This document shows, piece after piece, positions 26,482 through 35,485 of a stretch of 64,000 nt of DNA. The notes beneath the pieces were generated by a model. The model had not been told where the DNA came from, made no database searches, and was given only the letters and a program-made list of their open reading frames with translations. A program made the translations under genes and the position numbers. Position 1 is the stretch's first letter; every line of letters starts with the position of its first letter. The stretch is from Planctellipticum variicoloris (GTDB lineage: Bacteria; Planctomycetota; Planctomycetia; Planctomycetales; Planctomycetaceae), in the NCBI RefSeq assembly GCF_030622045.1, contig NZ_CP130886.1:4167557-4231556 (forward strand), written 5' to 3'.

Positions 26482-29400
26482 TGAGCCAATCTGACACCGC
26501 ACATGCCTGGTGGTCTCGGCTGCGGCACCAGGGGCTTCTGCTGTCGCCGGTCGTGATGATCGAGCGATTTCCCGAAGTCCCTCCGGCCGCCCCGTTTCAT
26601 GCCAGGAACCGACTTCGGGACGCGCACACGCGCCTCACTTCGCGTCCAGTCGCTTCCCGCGGCGAGGCCGAGCGAGACCCGGCGGCCGTTCTCGGTTTCG
26701 TCGACTCGCTTCTGGAACACTTCATCGGACATCCGGCGGGCCGACTGGCCCGGCAGCATTCGATTCCCGAGAACCTGACCGTTGCCGTTCGCATTGGCTC
26801 ACGGTCCGAGACAATCAAACCGCATCGCGTTCTTTTCGCGGACGACGGCTGCAACTCGCCGGCGCTGCTGGTGATGGCAGATACTTCGGCGCAGGTCGGC
26901 CGCGGGCGTGGGCGAACCGCGTACGCCCGATTCCTCGAACTGCTCCGCGGGACCGGGCACCGGTTGGGGCTGCTTACCAATGGCGAGCAGTTCCGGCTGA
27001 TCTACGCCGGCCTGGACTTCGAGTCGTGGTGCGAATGGGAGAGCGAACGCTGGTTCGATGACGGCGAGGGGACTGAAGAGCTGCACGGATTGCGGCAGCT
27101 TCTGTCGCCCGCGTCGCTGCAGCCGGTCAAAGACGGCGTTTCCAGCTTGCTCGATGCCGTCGAGGAGTCCCGCAAGCGCCAGGCCGATCTGTCGAGCGTA
27201 CTGCGGGAAAACGTTCGCCAGGCCATCGAATTGCTTCTCGAAGAAGTCTCCAACGCCAACCGGACAAAGTCCGACCTGCTCGCCGCGCTGGTGACTCATG
27301 GAGACCGGAGCCTTTCCGATGCCGAGGCCCATGAAGCACTGCTGCAGGCCAGCGTGCGCGTCGTGATGCGGCTCGTCGTTTGTCTGTTCGCCGAGTCCCG
27401 CCAGCTCCTGCCGGTCAACGATCCGGTTTACGACCACTCCTACGGCGTCCGGTCGCTTTACGAACTGCTCGACGAGGCGACGCGGCACGAAGGGGGTACC
27501 CATGTCCTGCTCAGTCGGAATACGGCCTGGCCGCGGCTGATGGCGCTGTTCCGGCTCGTCCACTGCGGCTCGGCCCACGGGGCGTTTCCGTTGCGACCGT
27601 ACGGCGGCGTGCTCTTCCGTCCGGGGGATGCGACGAGCGACGATGCCGTTGCCCGGGCGCTGCATATTCTGGAACACGACGTCGCGGTCAGCGATGTGAC
27701 GATTTACTACGTGCTGCGGAAGCTGCTGCGCGGACCGCTCCCCGTCCTGCGCGGGCGTGCCAAGACGTTCGTGGAGGGGCCGGTCGATTACACCGATCTG
27801 CGGACGGAGTTTATCGGACTCATCTATGAGGGATTGCTCGACTACCGCCTGAAGCGGACCGACGAGCAGACCGGGCCGCAGGTGTTTCTGAATATCGGTC
27901 GGGAGCCGGTCCTGCCCCTCTCCCGGCTGACGGACATGCTGCAGAACGACAAGAAGGGGCTCAAGGACCTGCTGACGACGCTCCGCAAGGAGAAGGTCAC
28001 GGCGACGGCGGCCGATGATACGGAAGAGAGCGACGAAGAGGCCGAGGAGCCGGCTGACGCCACGGACGAAACCGCCACGGATGACGCCGTCGAAATTGAG
28101 GCGGGCACCGACGAACTATTGCGCTCCGGCGATTTCCTCGATGCCGTGGAAGCTGCGCTCGGCTGGGCCAGGGATGCGGTGACCCTGGCCGGGCTGGTCA
28201 GCAGGCAGGGACGCAGAGAGACCGACAGCGAGTACCGGAACCGCATCGACGCCGAATCGAAGAAGCTGATCCGGCGGGTCGTCTCGCACGGCGAGTTCTA
28301 TCTCGTCCGGGCCGGCAACACCCGCAAGGGGACGGGGACGTTCTACACCCGGCCGCAACTGGCCGTGCCGACAACCCATCGCACGCTGCAGCCCCTCTGC
28401 TACGACAAAGCCGAGGACGGCTCGCTGATTCCCCGGAAGCCTGAGGACATCCTTGGCCTGAAGGTCTGCGACCCGGCGTGCGGCTCGGCGTCGTTTCTCG
28501 TCGCGGCGCTGCACTACCTGACCGAGGCGCTGTACCGGTCGCTCTGTCATCACCGCCAGCTCGACACGCCGGCCAAGGCGAAGAAGATCACCCTGCCGTT
28601 CGGCCGGTCGCGGACCAATACCGAGGCCGATCAGCTTGTGCCGTTCGCTCCCGACGACAAGCATCGAGGGCACCTGTTCGAGGATCGGATCAAGGCATTG
28701 CTGCGACGGCACGTTGTCGAGCGATGCATTTACGGCGTCGACATCAACCCGCTGGCGGTGGAGCTGGCGCGAGTGTCGTTGTGGGTGGAAACGCTCGATC
28801 CCGAACTTCCGTTCTCGTTCCTCGATCACAAGGTGAAGGTGGGGAACGCCCTGGTCGGTTGCTGGCTGGACCGGGTGGAGGACTATCCCCTCAAGGCGTG
28901 GGAGCGGGAGGGGGGCGACGGCAAGGATGGTCCCCGCACGCAGCGAATCGAGACGTTCCTCAAGGGGGACAAGATCGGCAACCGGCGTTCGGGGGACGGT
29001 CGCATCAAGCAGGAGATGCGGCAGGTCATCGAAGCCAAGTTCGGCAACGCGCCCCGGCTGTTCGCGACAGCGACAGACACCTCCGAAAGCGTCATTACCG
29101 AAACGCGGGCGGAATACGAGCACGTTCACGACCTGGAATCGTCCGATCCCGACGAGCGGGAGCGGTACTACCGGCAACACATCGAGAACAGTGAGACACT
29201 GCTCACGCTGAAAAGGGCGATGGACGAGTGGTGCGCGGTCTGGTTCTGGCCGAGCGATGACGAGTCGCTCCAGGACACTCCGACGCCGCTGACCTTTCAC
29301 CGGTCTTCCGAGCGGAAGGACGCAATCGTCGCCCGGCTGCGAGACGAACTGCGGTTTCTGCACTGGGAGCTGGAGTTCCCGGACGTTTTCACGCCCGACC

Positions 29401-31508
29401 GGAGCGGTTTCGACGGGATGATCGGAAACCCGCCGTGGGACGTGATGAAGCCGAATTCACAGGAGTTCTTCACGGAGTTCGACCCGCTGTATCGCACGTA
29501 CGACAAGCAGGCGGCTCTGAAAAAGCAGAAGGCCCTGCTGGAGGCACTGCCACACGCCCGCGAGCTGTGGGACGACTACAACGCCCGCTTCAAGTCGCTG
29601 GGCAACTGGGCCAAACACGTGGCCGAACCCTTCAATATGGCCCTCTCCCGCGGACGCGACGGTGAAGCACTGGCCAAGCTCTGGGCGAGCCACCGGCAAG
29701 CACATCATGGGTATGCTGACGCCCGGCATCCCTTTCGTCTGCAGGGAAGTGCCGACCTGAATCTGTACAAGCTCTTCGCCGAACTGTTCTGGCAGCTGCT
29801 GCAGAACGACGGGCGACTTGGTGTCATCTTGCCGACCGGAGTCTATTCGGACCTTGGCACGAAAGACTTGCGAGAGGAACTTCTGAACCACGGTCGCTTA
29901 GATCTCTTGTACGCGTTTCAGAATGAGAAGAAGGTATTCGCAGCCGCACATCACTCATTTAAGCAAGTCGCAATTTTTGGAACGCGCGGTGGACACACGC
30001 AATCGTTCTCGACTCGCTTCCGAATGGGGGTTGGAAACTCCCCTGAGTCTCACGAGATTCCCGACGATATTCTTCTCAATAGCCGCATGACCCTGCAGTT
30101 CACTCCGAGCGAGATTCGGTACAATAGCCCGACTGCGCTGAGTCTAGTCGAACTTAATGACCGACGCGATCTCGATGTGTTTCGAAAGATATACTCGAAC
30201 TCGTTTCGAATCGGGACAGCTCCTGCCACCTGGAATACGTCCTATGCCGCGGAGTTTCACTCGACCAGCGATTCAAAGTTATTTCCACCGTTAGACGCAT
30301 GGGAGAAACGCGGGTACGTCCCTGACAGATTTGGGTGTTGGCGTACAGAAAGCGGCGAAACAGCACTCCCTGTATGCCAGGGCGGTATGCTGCACATCCT
30401 TGATCCGCAGTATAACGGTTGGGCTAACCGCCAGTGGCGACGACTTCCGACGGACTGCAAGTCATTCTCCCCGCGGGGACTCATGGGCATCGACGACTTT
30501 GTACGACATTCAGCGGTAGCGTCCCGACCGCGACTTGCCTATCGTAGAATTGCGCGCACGACGGACACTCGCTCATTTATTTGTTCGTACCTTCCACCGC
30601 TCCCTTCTACCGATTCAGTCTTCTTACTCCTCCATGATAACAACGATCCACATCTCCTTTTGCAGCTCTCTTCGATTTTAGGGGCGATGTCGTTCGACTG
30701 GGTTCTGCGGCAGCGATTGAGCGGCACGAACATCAGTTGGTTTGTTCTTCAAGAGTGTCCAGTCCCGAGCCGCGTTGCGACCGAGTCTACCACGCATGTA
30801 ATGACACGGCTTCTTCACAATGCATCCCGACTCAGTCTCCTTCATTGCCGCTTTGCACCTGAATGGCTACGACTGAAGTCTGCTACTTCGGACTTTGACG
30901 TACGACAATGGAAGGAATGGTGGGCAGTTACCGAAACAGATCGCGTGCGCCTCCGAGTCGAGGTTGAAGCACTTGTAGCCGATCTCTACGGCCTCGAACG
31001 CGACGACTTCGCCTGGATCGTGCGGGACGACCCGAAGGATTCCAAGGGCTTTTACCGGGTTGACCGACAACTCCCCTTCCGGGAACGCCTGACGGGCCTG
31101 GCCGCTTCCGCCTTCTGGGCGCTGAAGGACGGCAAGTGGTCGGCCGAAACGGCCGCCGATCTGTCGAACGATGAGTTTTTCGAGATGCTGGGCATTCCCG
31201 AGCTGACGAACGCCGAGGCGGCACAGGCAAAGGGCTTGCAGGGGCCGCTGATCCTGAAGCGGGACGGTTGCCACGTCTGGCGGCCCGAGACCTTCCCGGA
31301 AGACGACCCCCGCCACGGCTGGACCTGGGACGACTGCTGGAAAGACGCCGTCGCCCTGCTCGGCAGCGAAGAGGCGGTGAGAAAGTACATCGCGGGGGAA
31401 CCGGAGCCCCCCGAGGCCCCGGCCGCGGCGGAACCGAAGCGGAAGGGGTCGAAGGATTTGTTCGGGAATCCGATTCCAGTGAAACCGAAGCAGAAGAAGA
31501 TGTTTTGA
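26481..31508 (+). CDS. Large N6-adenine DNA methyltransferase, DrmMI/PglX-like
   Basis: 1,675 residues. The N-terminal 220 residues have a type IIG-like region (LGLLTNGEQFRLIYAG). An acidic linker lies near 515-550. The SAM motif I is VCDPACGSASF near 663 and the catalytic motif IV is NPPW near 982, marking an N6-adenine enzyme of the Eco57I/PglX group. Residues about 1130-1490 form a target-recognition-like region with clearly lower GC and different codon use. The C-terminus ends in an RKGSKDLFGNPIPVKPKQKK-type tail. It probably marks self DNA for the operon's helicases; whether it also cuts is unclear. A degenerate copy of its C-terminal tail occurs at 32,750-32,832. Confidence 0.85.
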   Translation: MSQSDTAHAWWSRLRHQGLLLSPVVMIERFPEVPPAAPFHARNRLRDAHTRLTSRPVASRGEAERDPAAVLGFVDSLLEHFIGHPAGRLARQHSIPENLTVAVRIGSRSETIKPHRVLFADDGCNSPALLVMADTSAQVGRGRGRTAYARFLELLRGTGHRLGLLTNGEQFRLIYAGLDFESWCEWESERWFDDGEGTEELHGLRQLLSPASLQPVKDGVSSLLDAVEESRKRQADLSSVLRENVRQAIELLLEEVSNANRTKSDLLAALVTHGDRSLSDAEAHEALLQASVRVVMRLVVCLFAESRQLLPVNDPVYDHSYGVRSLYELLDEATRHEGGTHVLLSRNTAWPRLMALFRLVHCGSAHGAFPLRPYGGVLFRPGDATSDDAVARALHILEHDVAVSDVTIYYVLRKLLRGPLPVLRGRAKTFVEGPVDYTDLRTEFIGLIYEGLLDYRLKRTDEQTGPQVFLNIGREPVLPLSRLTDMLQNDKKGLKDLLTTLRKEKVTATAADDTEESDEEAEEPADATDETATDDAVEIEAGTDELLRSGDFLDAVEAALGWARDAVTLAGLVSRQGRRETDSEYRNRIDAESKKLIRRVVSHGEFYLVRAGNTRKGTGTFYTRPQLAVPTTHRTLQPLCYDKAEDGSLIPRKPEDILGLKVCDPACGSASFLVAALHYLTEALYRSLCHHRQLDTPAKAKKITLPFGRSRTNTEADQLVPFAPDDKHRGHLFEDRIKALLRRHVVERCIYGVDINPLAVELARVSLWVETLDPELPFSFLDHKVKVGNALVGCWLDRVEDYPLKAWEREGGDGKDGPRTQRIETFLKGDKIGNRRSGDGRIKQEMRQVIEAKFGNAPRLFATATDTSESVITETRAEYEHVHDLESSDPDERERYYRQHIENSETLLTLKRAMDEWCAVWFWPSDDESLQDTPTPLTFHRSSERKDAIVARLRDELRFLHWELEFPDVFTPDRSGFDGMIGNPPWDVMKPNSQEFFTEFDPLYRTYDKQAALKKQKALLEALPHARELWDDYNARFKSLGNWAKHVAEPFNMALSRGRDGEALAKLWASHRQAHHGYADARHPFRLQGSADLNLYKLFAELFWQLLQNDGRLGVILPTGVYSDLGTKDLREELLNHGRLDLLYAFQNEKKVFAAAHHSFKQVAIFGTRGGHTQSFSTRFRMGVGNSPESHEIPDDILLNSRMTLQFTPSEIRYNSPTALSLVELNDRRDLDVFRKIYSNSFRIGTAPATWNTSYAAEFHSTSDSKLFPPLDAWEKRGYVPDRFGCWRTESGETALPVCQGGMLHILDPQYNGWANRQWRRLPTDCKSFSPRGLMGIDDFVRHSAVASRPRLAYRRIARTTDTRSFICSYLPPLPSTDSVFLLLHDNNDPHLLLQLSSILGAMSFDWVLRQRLSGTNISWFVLQECPVPSRVATESTTHVMTRLLHNASRLSLLHCRFAPEWLRLKSATSDFDVRQWKEWWAVTETDRVRLRVEVEALVADLYGLERDDFAWIVRDDPKDSKGFYRVDRQLPFRERLTGLAASAFWALKDGKWSAETAADLSNDEFFEMLGIPELTNAEAAQAKGLQGPLILKRDGCHVWRPETFPEDDPRHGWTWDDCWKDAVALLGSEEAVRKYIAGEPEPPEAPAAAEPKRKGSKDLFGNPIPVKPKQKKMF

Positions 31509-31542
31509 AGTCCTTTTGTTTCTCAATGCAATGGAGATCGCG

Positions 31543-31833
31543 ATGAGCCGCGTTGTAGTCTTCGATTCAACCGGACGGCAAAAGATCTGGGCAGATGCCG
31601 TAGAACTTGAACCTGGCAATGCAGACAGAATGACGTTTTGGTCGCCATTCGAGCCTGCAAATAATCCAGGCACTACTCGCCATTATTTTAATAACCAGAT
31701 GGGTATTCGAAGCGGTGATGTCTTGGTTCTACGTGACGACGAGGGCGGAATCCAACAAGTCGAGGTGGTCGCGCCGCCAAGGTCAGAACTCGGGAATAAC
31801 GGACGCACTTTCTTTGAAGTGCGATCAGTGTAG
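31543..31833 (+). CDS. Small unknown protein in cargo module 1
   Basis: 96 residues from the ATG at 31543, with GGAG about 6 bases upstream. It is predicted beta-rich (SRVVVFDSTGR, GDVLVLRDDEGGIQQVEVVAP) and has no recognised motif, signal or membrane segment. Base composition is more AT-rich than the methylase tail. It lies 34 bases past the methylase and is probably co-transcribed. Function unknown; it could be a partner of the GIY-YIG-like protein that follows. Confidence 0.55.
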   Translation: MSRVVVFDSTGRQKIWADAVELEPGNADRMTFWSPFEPANNPGTTRHYFNNQMGIRSGDVLVLRDDEGGIQQVEVVAPPRSELGNNGRTFFEVRSV

Positions 31834-31951
31834 CGGTCAGTCGCAGTGGTTCTGTCCCAGTCGGATTGCGAAGGCAAGGTCAACCGTGGGATCAGACGCT
31901 TCACGGATCTCTAGGCCTATTGTCATTACCTGTCGTTCAACTGGATGAAAC

Positions 31952-32536
31952 GTGGTTGATCATCACTCAATCAACGACTTGTTTGACGCAGAAGACCGTA
32001 CAAAGGAAGACGCCACGTGGAGACTGTTGGCAGAATCCCTTCTACCATTGCAGAGAGGGAGCCAGCGATCTCAGCCATCGGCAATCCAGCTATTCCAAGC
32101 ACCACTGTCGACCAATCTCGCCGCGTGGTTCATTGCCTCGTGCCGAGATGAAGGACTCGCAAAGTTTCTCAGCGACGAGCGGCTCTACGAGATTGCTGCG
32201 GAAGAGATGGTCTCCGGGCGTGTGAGCTGGGAGACCAATATTGATCGATCTCCCGGTGTCTACGTGTTTGTTTCGCTGGTCTCCCAGGAGATCCTAAAGA
32301 TTGGCGAGACGGCTTGTTTTCGAGACCGCATTGCCAATGCACATTTGCGTTATGGAAGCCAACAGCCGCAAAGCAATTTGATCGGCTATCTCACGAGTAC
32401 AGGCGGAAGTTGGCCCGATTGCCTGCTGGAGCAGGAGGTCACTCTGATCATGCTTCCCATGCCGGCTAGCGAACAGAAGGAACGCTGGGTAATTGAGCTC
32501 GGGCTGCAGCGGCTTCTGTGCCCGGTAATGAAGTAG
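31952..32536 (+). CDS. GIY-YIG-like nuclease-fold protein in cargo module 1
   Basis: 194 residues from a GTG start. The second half matches the GIY-YIG layout: GVYVF near residue 102, the YIG-equivalent LKIGET near 116, the conserved Arg in FRDRI near 125, and a C-terminal acidic helix ERWVIELGLQ before a Pro. The first Tyr of GIY is kept in VYV, but the YIG Tyr is Lys, so activity may be reduced or altered. The N-terminal 90 residues are unrelated to anything I recognise. Composition is AT-richer than the methylase and helicase backbone. It is likely a nuclease effector or DNA-binding accessory of the operon. Confidence 0.55.
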   Translation: MVDHHSINDLFDAEDRTKEDATWRLLAESLLPLQRGSQRSQPSAIQLFQAPLSTNLAAWFIASCRDEGLAKFLSDERLYEIAAEEMVSGRVSWETNIDRSPGVYVFVSLVSQEILKIGETACFRDRIANAHLRYGSQQPQSNLIGYLTSTGGSWPDCLLEQEVTLIMLPMPASEQKERWVIELGLQRLLCPVMK

Positions 32537-32544
32537 GGAACTCA

Positions 32545-32832
32545 ATGCCGATCAACCCCATCGAACTTGCTCACGGCATCGGCGACGAGTTCCTGCGTTC
32601 CCTGTTCTCGGCGTTTCCGTTGTCGGACCCGGAACTGACCGGCCAGGCCCGTGCGCGGCTGGAGCGACGGTCGTCGCTCGACATTCCGCTGGTCAGGGGG
32701 CTGTTGGTCGAGACGCTGGCCGGCCGCGGCCTGTTGCCACTCCGTGCCGAGACCGAATCGAAACGGAAGTGGGCGAAGGAGTCGCTCGGGAATCTGATTC
32801 CTGTGAAGCCGAAGCAGAGGAGGACGATCTGA
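32545..32832 (+). pseudogene. Chimeric remnant: helicase 5' end fused to methylase 3' end
   Basis: A 95-codon open frame. Codons 1-65 match the first 80 of the downstream DUF1998 helicase (MPINP.., FLRSLFSAFPLSDPEL, SSLDIPLV, LVETLAGRGLL) with an internal loss of 13 codons. Codons 70-95 match the last 27 of the methylase (KRK, LGN.IPVKPKQ). Nucleotide identity is high but clearly not complete on both sides. Because gene order is methylase then helicase, a helicase-head/methylase-tail join needs two tandem copies of the operon with a deletion between them. It is unlikely to encode a working protein, but its stop overlaps the KAP start (TGATG), so translating it may still serve coupling. Confidence 0.85.
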
Positions 32833-35480
32833 TGGAAGCACCTCCGCTTGAGACCGAATGCTCCGCGGGCAAGGGGAACCCCTCGACAGAGTCGGTGGCG
32901 AAACGCTCTGCAAACACCCTGCATCACTGGTTGCACTGGGGAATCCACCTCGTCTGCGCCGTCGCCGCGGGCTGCCTGCTGATTCCGTACTTCCGGTCTC
33001 AGCCAGAGAGCCTGCACTCGTTTCTCAAGCGACTCGCTAACTGGCAGCAAGCAGGATTCTACTTCGTGGCGTGCACAATGCTCGTCCAGTCTCTGTTCAA
33101 GCTCTTCTCCCCGCGGCTGCCACATCTCCGGTTCTGGCGAACGCATCCACCGACATGGTCAGCGTGGCTGTACGGGGTGGCAGCCCTCTGTGCGATCGAT
33201 CTGAACTTCGGCCTTTCCAAGGGCGTCTATACGGCTTCATATTGGGACTGGGGCTGGTATGCGGCAGTGCCGCTGATTGCGGTCGCCCTGCTGCGTCATA
33301 TCAATCAAACAATGCTTCGCACGGCCACGGATTCGGGAACAACATTTGTCGATCCGACTGCCAGCCAGCCCAGCGACTGGCCGACTTTGGAGGCTTGGTT
33401 GTCGGCGGAGTCTCGTTCAAAGTACGACTTCTTGGGACACTGTGCTGTGTCAAAGCGACTGGACCGATTGCTCAGAGAGGGAGTGAGAGCCGTAGGCATA
33501 ATTGGCCCATTTGGCGCAGGAAAGTCGAGCATCGTCGAGTGGCTCAAGAGTCTCTCAGAAAGCAATCAGCCGACTTCCGGTCCACGGGTTCTCTTCAGTT
33601 CACACAACTGCTGGGGATTCGAGAAGTCATCGACTGCGATTCACTCGATGCTCGTAGACGCGGTCGCCAAGGTCGAGGAGCATGTCGACACATTTCAGGT
33701 GCGTTCGCTTCCAGAGTCCTATCGGCAGACATTCTCAGCCGGTGGCGAATGGATCGACAGCATTTCGAAGCTCGTTTTTGGCCAACGCGATCCACTCGAA
33801 CAGTTTCGACGGCTCTCGGACCTTTTAGAAGAGACAGATTTCCGGCTGGTGTTCATTGTCGAAGACCTGGATCGGAACGACAGCCGTAGTTTCGATATTC
33901 AAGAGGTACTCGCCTTTCTGTACCAACTCAAGGCGTTTCGCGCTTTTGCGTTCATCTTGACCGGCAGCTCTGCGTCGTCAGCCCAAGCCGACTTCTTCAA
34001 GCTGTGCGATCACATCGAGTACCTTCGCACTATTTCCGTTGAGCGTGCTGGCAAGACGGTGGAAGCGTTCAGAACGTTGTGTCTTAGCAGCGGACACTTC
34101 GCGCACACACCTCTGCACGACATCACCGACAACATCTGGAACCCGAATACGTGGATGTTTTTACTCGACCGAGACACAGTTTGGCCGCCAGAAGCAATCT
34201 CGCGTCTCTTAAACACTCCACGTTCGCTTCGACATGCCCTGAACTTAACGCTCCGCAACTGGACACGGCTCTACGGCGAAATTGACTTTGATCACCTACT
34301 TGCAGTCAGCGTACTGAAGCACTCTGCTCCCGAAGGGTTTCAATTCCTCCTTCGACACTGGCACCGTCTCAAGAACCGCCCGTCAAACGATCCGAATGAT
34401 AGTTCGCAAGTTGCCGCGGTACGCGAAACGCTGCGTCGTGAATGGAATGAAGCAATCGCAGATAAGGAGTGGGACTGTCGATCCGCGGAGACACTCATTT
34501 GCCTGATGCTTCCAGAGGCAGCCAAATGGCTGTCGGACGACACCGGTGTAGCTCATCCACGCGCGCAAGGTCTTCATCGTGAACGGTACTGGAGAAGAGC
34601 GCTTGTCGGTGATGTCGATGTTGGCGAAGTCCGGGATCAGACCGTAATTCGAGATACTCGGAAATGGCTAGAAGGGCATGGCGCTGGGTCGGCAGCAGTA
34701 GAGCAAGTCTGCAGTTCTTCAGATTACAGCGATGTCTTGGAAGATGTGGCGCCGCTCCTATTTGCGAAAGATCGAGATAGACTTCTTCTCTTTTCTGAAC
34801 AAGTTCTTCAGCATATCCAGAATGAGCATGGCGCATTTTCATCTGCGGATAGCCAAGGGTTCGTTGCAGTGTGGAGACTCGCATTCAGTCAAGTTGGCCC
34901 AACCACAGAAAACGCGAATTGGCTTTCCGAGCGGATTGACGAGGCGATCGAAGTTAGTTTAGAGCTTGCAAGGTGTCTCTGGCAGTACTGGGGTGGCACG
35001 TCGCGTCCGTTTATCACTTTGGAATGTCGCTACGTAGTACGGAGCCGACTTATTCAAGCAGTGCGGCGCAGGATGAGCGATGCATCAGCGTTGAGCCAGA
35101 TCGTCGATAGCCGTTATCGCTACATATGGTTTGAACTTGTGTTTGATCCGTTCGAGGCTGATCCGGTCTTGGTCGGTCCTCCGCACTGGAATTGGCTGGG
35201 ACCGGTGCTACTGGAAGGCCTTCGCGGCGCACAAGCGACCATTGCAATCGGAGTGTGCAGCCTGATTGCGGTTCGGAACGGAATTGATCGGAAGGAGCCT
35301 CCAGAGGCTGATTTGGAATTGGTAGCAGCGTTTTTTGGCGACACAGCGGCCGAAGTAATCTCTCTGATCGAGAAACTTGTATCGCAAGTTGACGAGAATG
35401 ACCGTGCCTTTGTGGCAGACATCGTGCGGACGGCAAAGGAAGGTCTGTCAGAAGACAGTGTCACTATCGAAACCGAGTGA
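32832..35480 (+). CDS. Membrane-anchored KAP-family P-loop NTPase (cargo module 2)
   Basis: The ATG at 32832 overlaps the preceding stop. 882 residues. Four hydrophobic segments lie near residues 33-54, 74-92, 110-127 and 142-154. The NTPase has Walker A GPFGAGKSS near 224 and Walker B VFIVEDLDRND near 340, the D-x-D-R pattern typical of KAP ATPases. The segments between the membrane part and the NTPase and the long helical C-terminal region are unassigned. KAP proteins include PifA, which excludes phage T7 from F-plasmid cells, so a membrane-linked antiphage role is plausible. The gene is visibly AT-richer than its neighbours and ends overlapping a possible GTG start of the helicase. Confidence 0.8.
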   Translation: MEAPPLETECSAGKGNPSTESVAKRSANTLHHWLHWGIHLVCAVAAGCLLIPYFRSQPESLHSFLKRLANWQQAGFYFVACTMLVQSLFKLFSPRLPHLRFWRTHPPTWSAWLYGVAALCAIDLNFGLSKGVYTASYWDWGWYAAVPLIAVALLRHINQTMLRTATDSGTTFVDPTASQPSDWPTLEAWLSAESRSKYDFLGHCAVSKRLDRLLREGVRAVGIIGPFGAGKSSIVEWLKSLSESNQPTSGPRVLFSSHNCWGFEKSSTAIHSMLVDAVAKVEEHVDTFQVRSLPESYRQTFSAGGEWIDSISKLVFGQRDPLEQFRRLSDLLEETDFRLVFIVEDLDRNDSRSFDIQEVLAFLYQLKAFRAFAFILTGSSASSAQADFFKLCDHIEYLRTISVERAGKTVEAFRTLCLSSGHFAHTPLHDITDNIWNPNTWMFLLDRDTVWPPEAISRLLNTPRSLRHALNLTLRNWTRLYGEIDFDHLLAVSVLKHSAPEGFQFLLRHWHRLKNRPSNDPNDSSQVAAVRETLRREWNEAIADKEWDCRSAETLICLMLPEAAKWLSDDTGVAHPRAQGLHRERYWRRALVGDVDVGEVRDQTVIRDTRKWLEGHGAGSAAVEQVCSSSDYSDVLEDVAPLLFAKDRDRLLLFSEQVLQHIQNEHGAFSSADSQGFVAVWRLAFSQVGPTTENANWLSERIDEAIEVSLELARCLWQYWGGTSRPFITLECRYVVRSRLIQAVRRRMSDASALSQIVDSRYRYIWFELVFDPFEADPVLVGPPHWNWLGPVLLEGLRGAQATIAIGVCSLIAVRNGIDRKEPPEADLELVAAFFGDTAAEVISLIEKLVSQVDENDRAFVADIVRTAKEGLSEDSVTIETE

Positions 35481-35485
35481 ACAGC

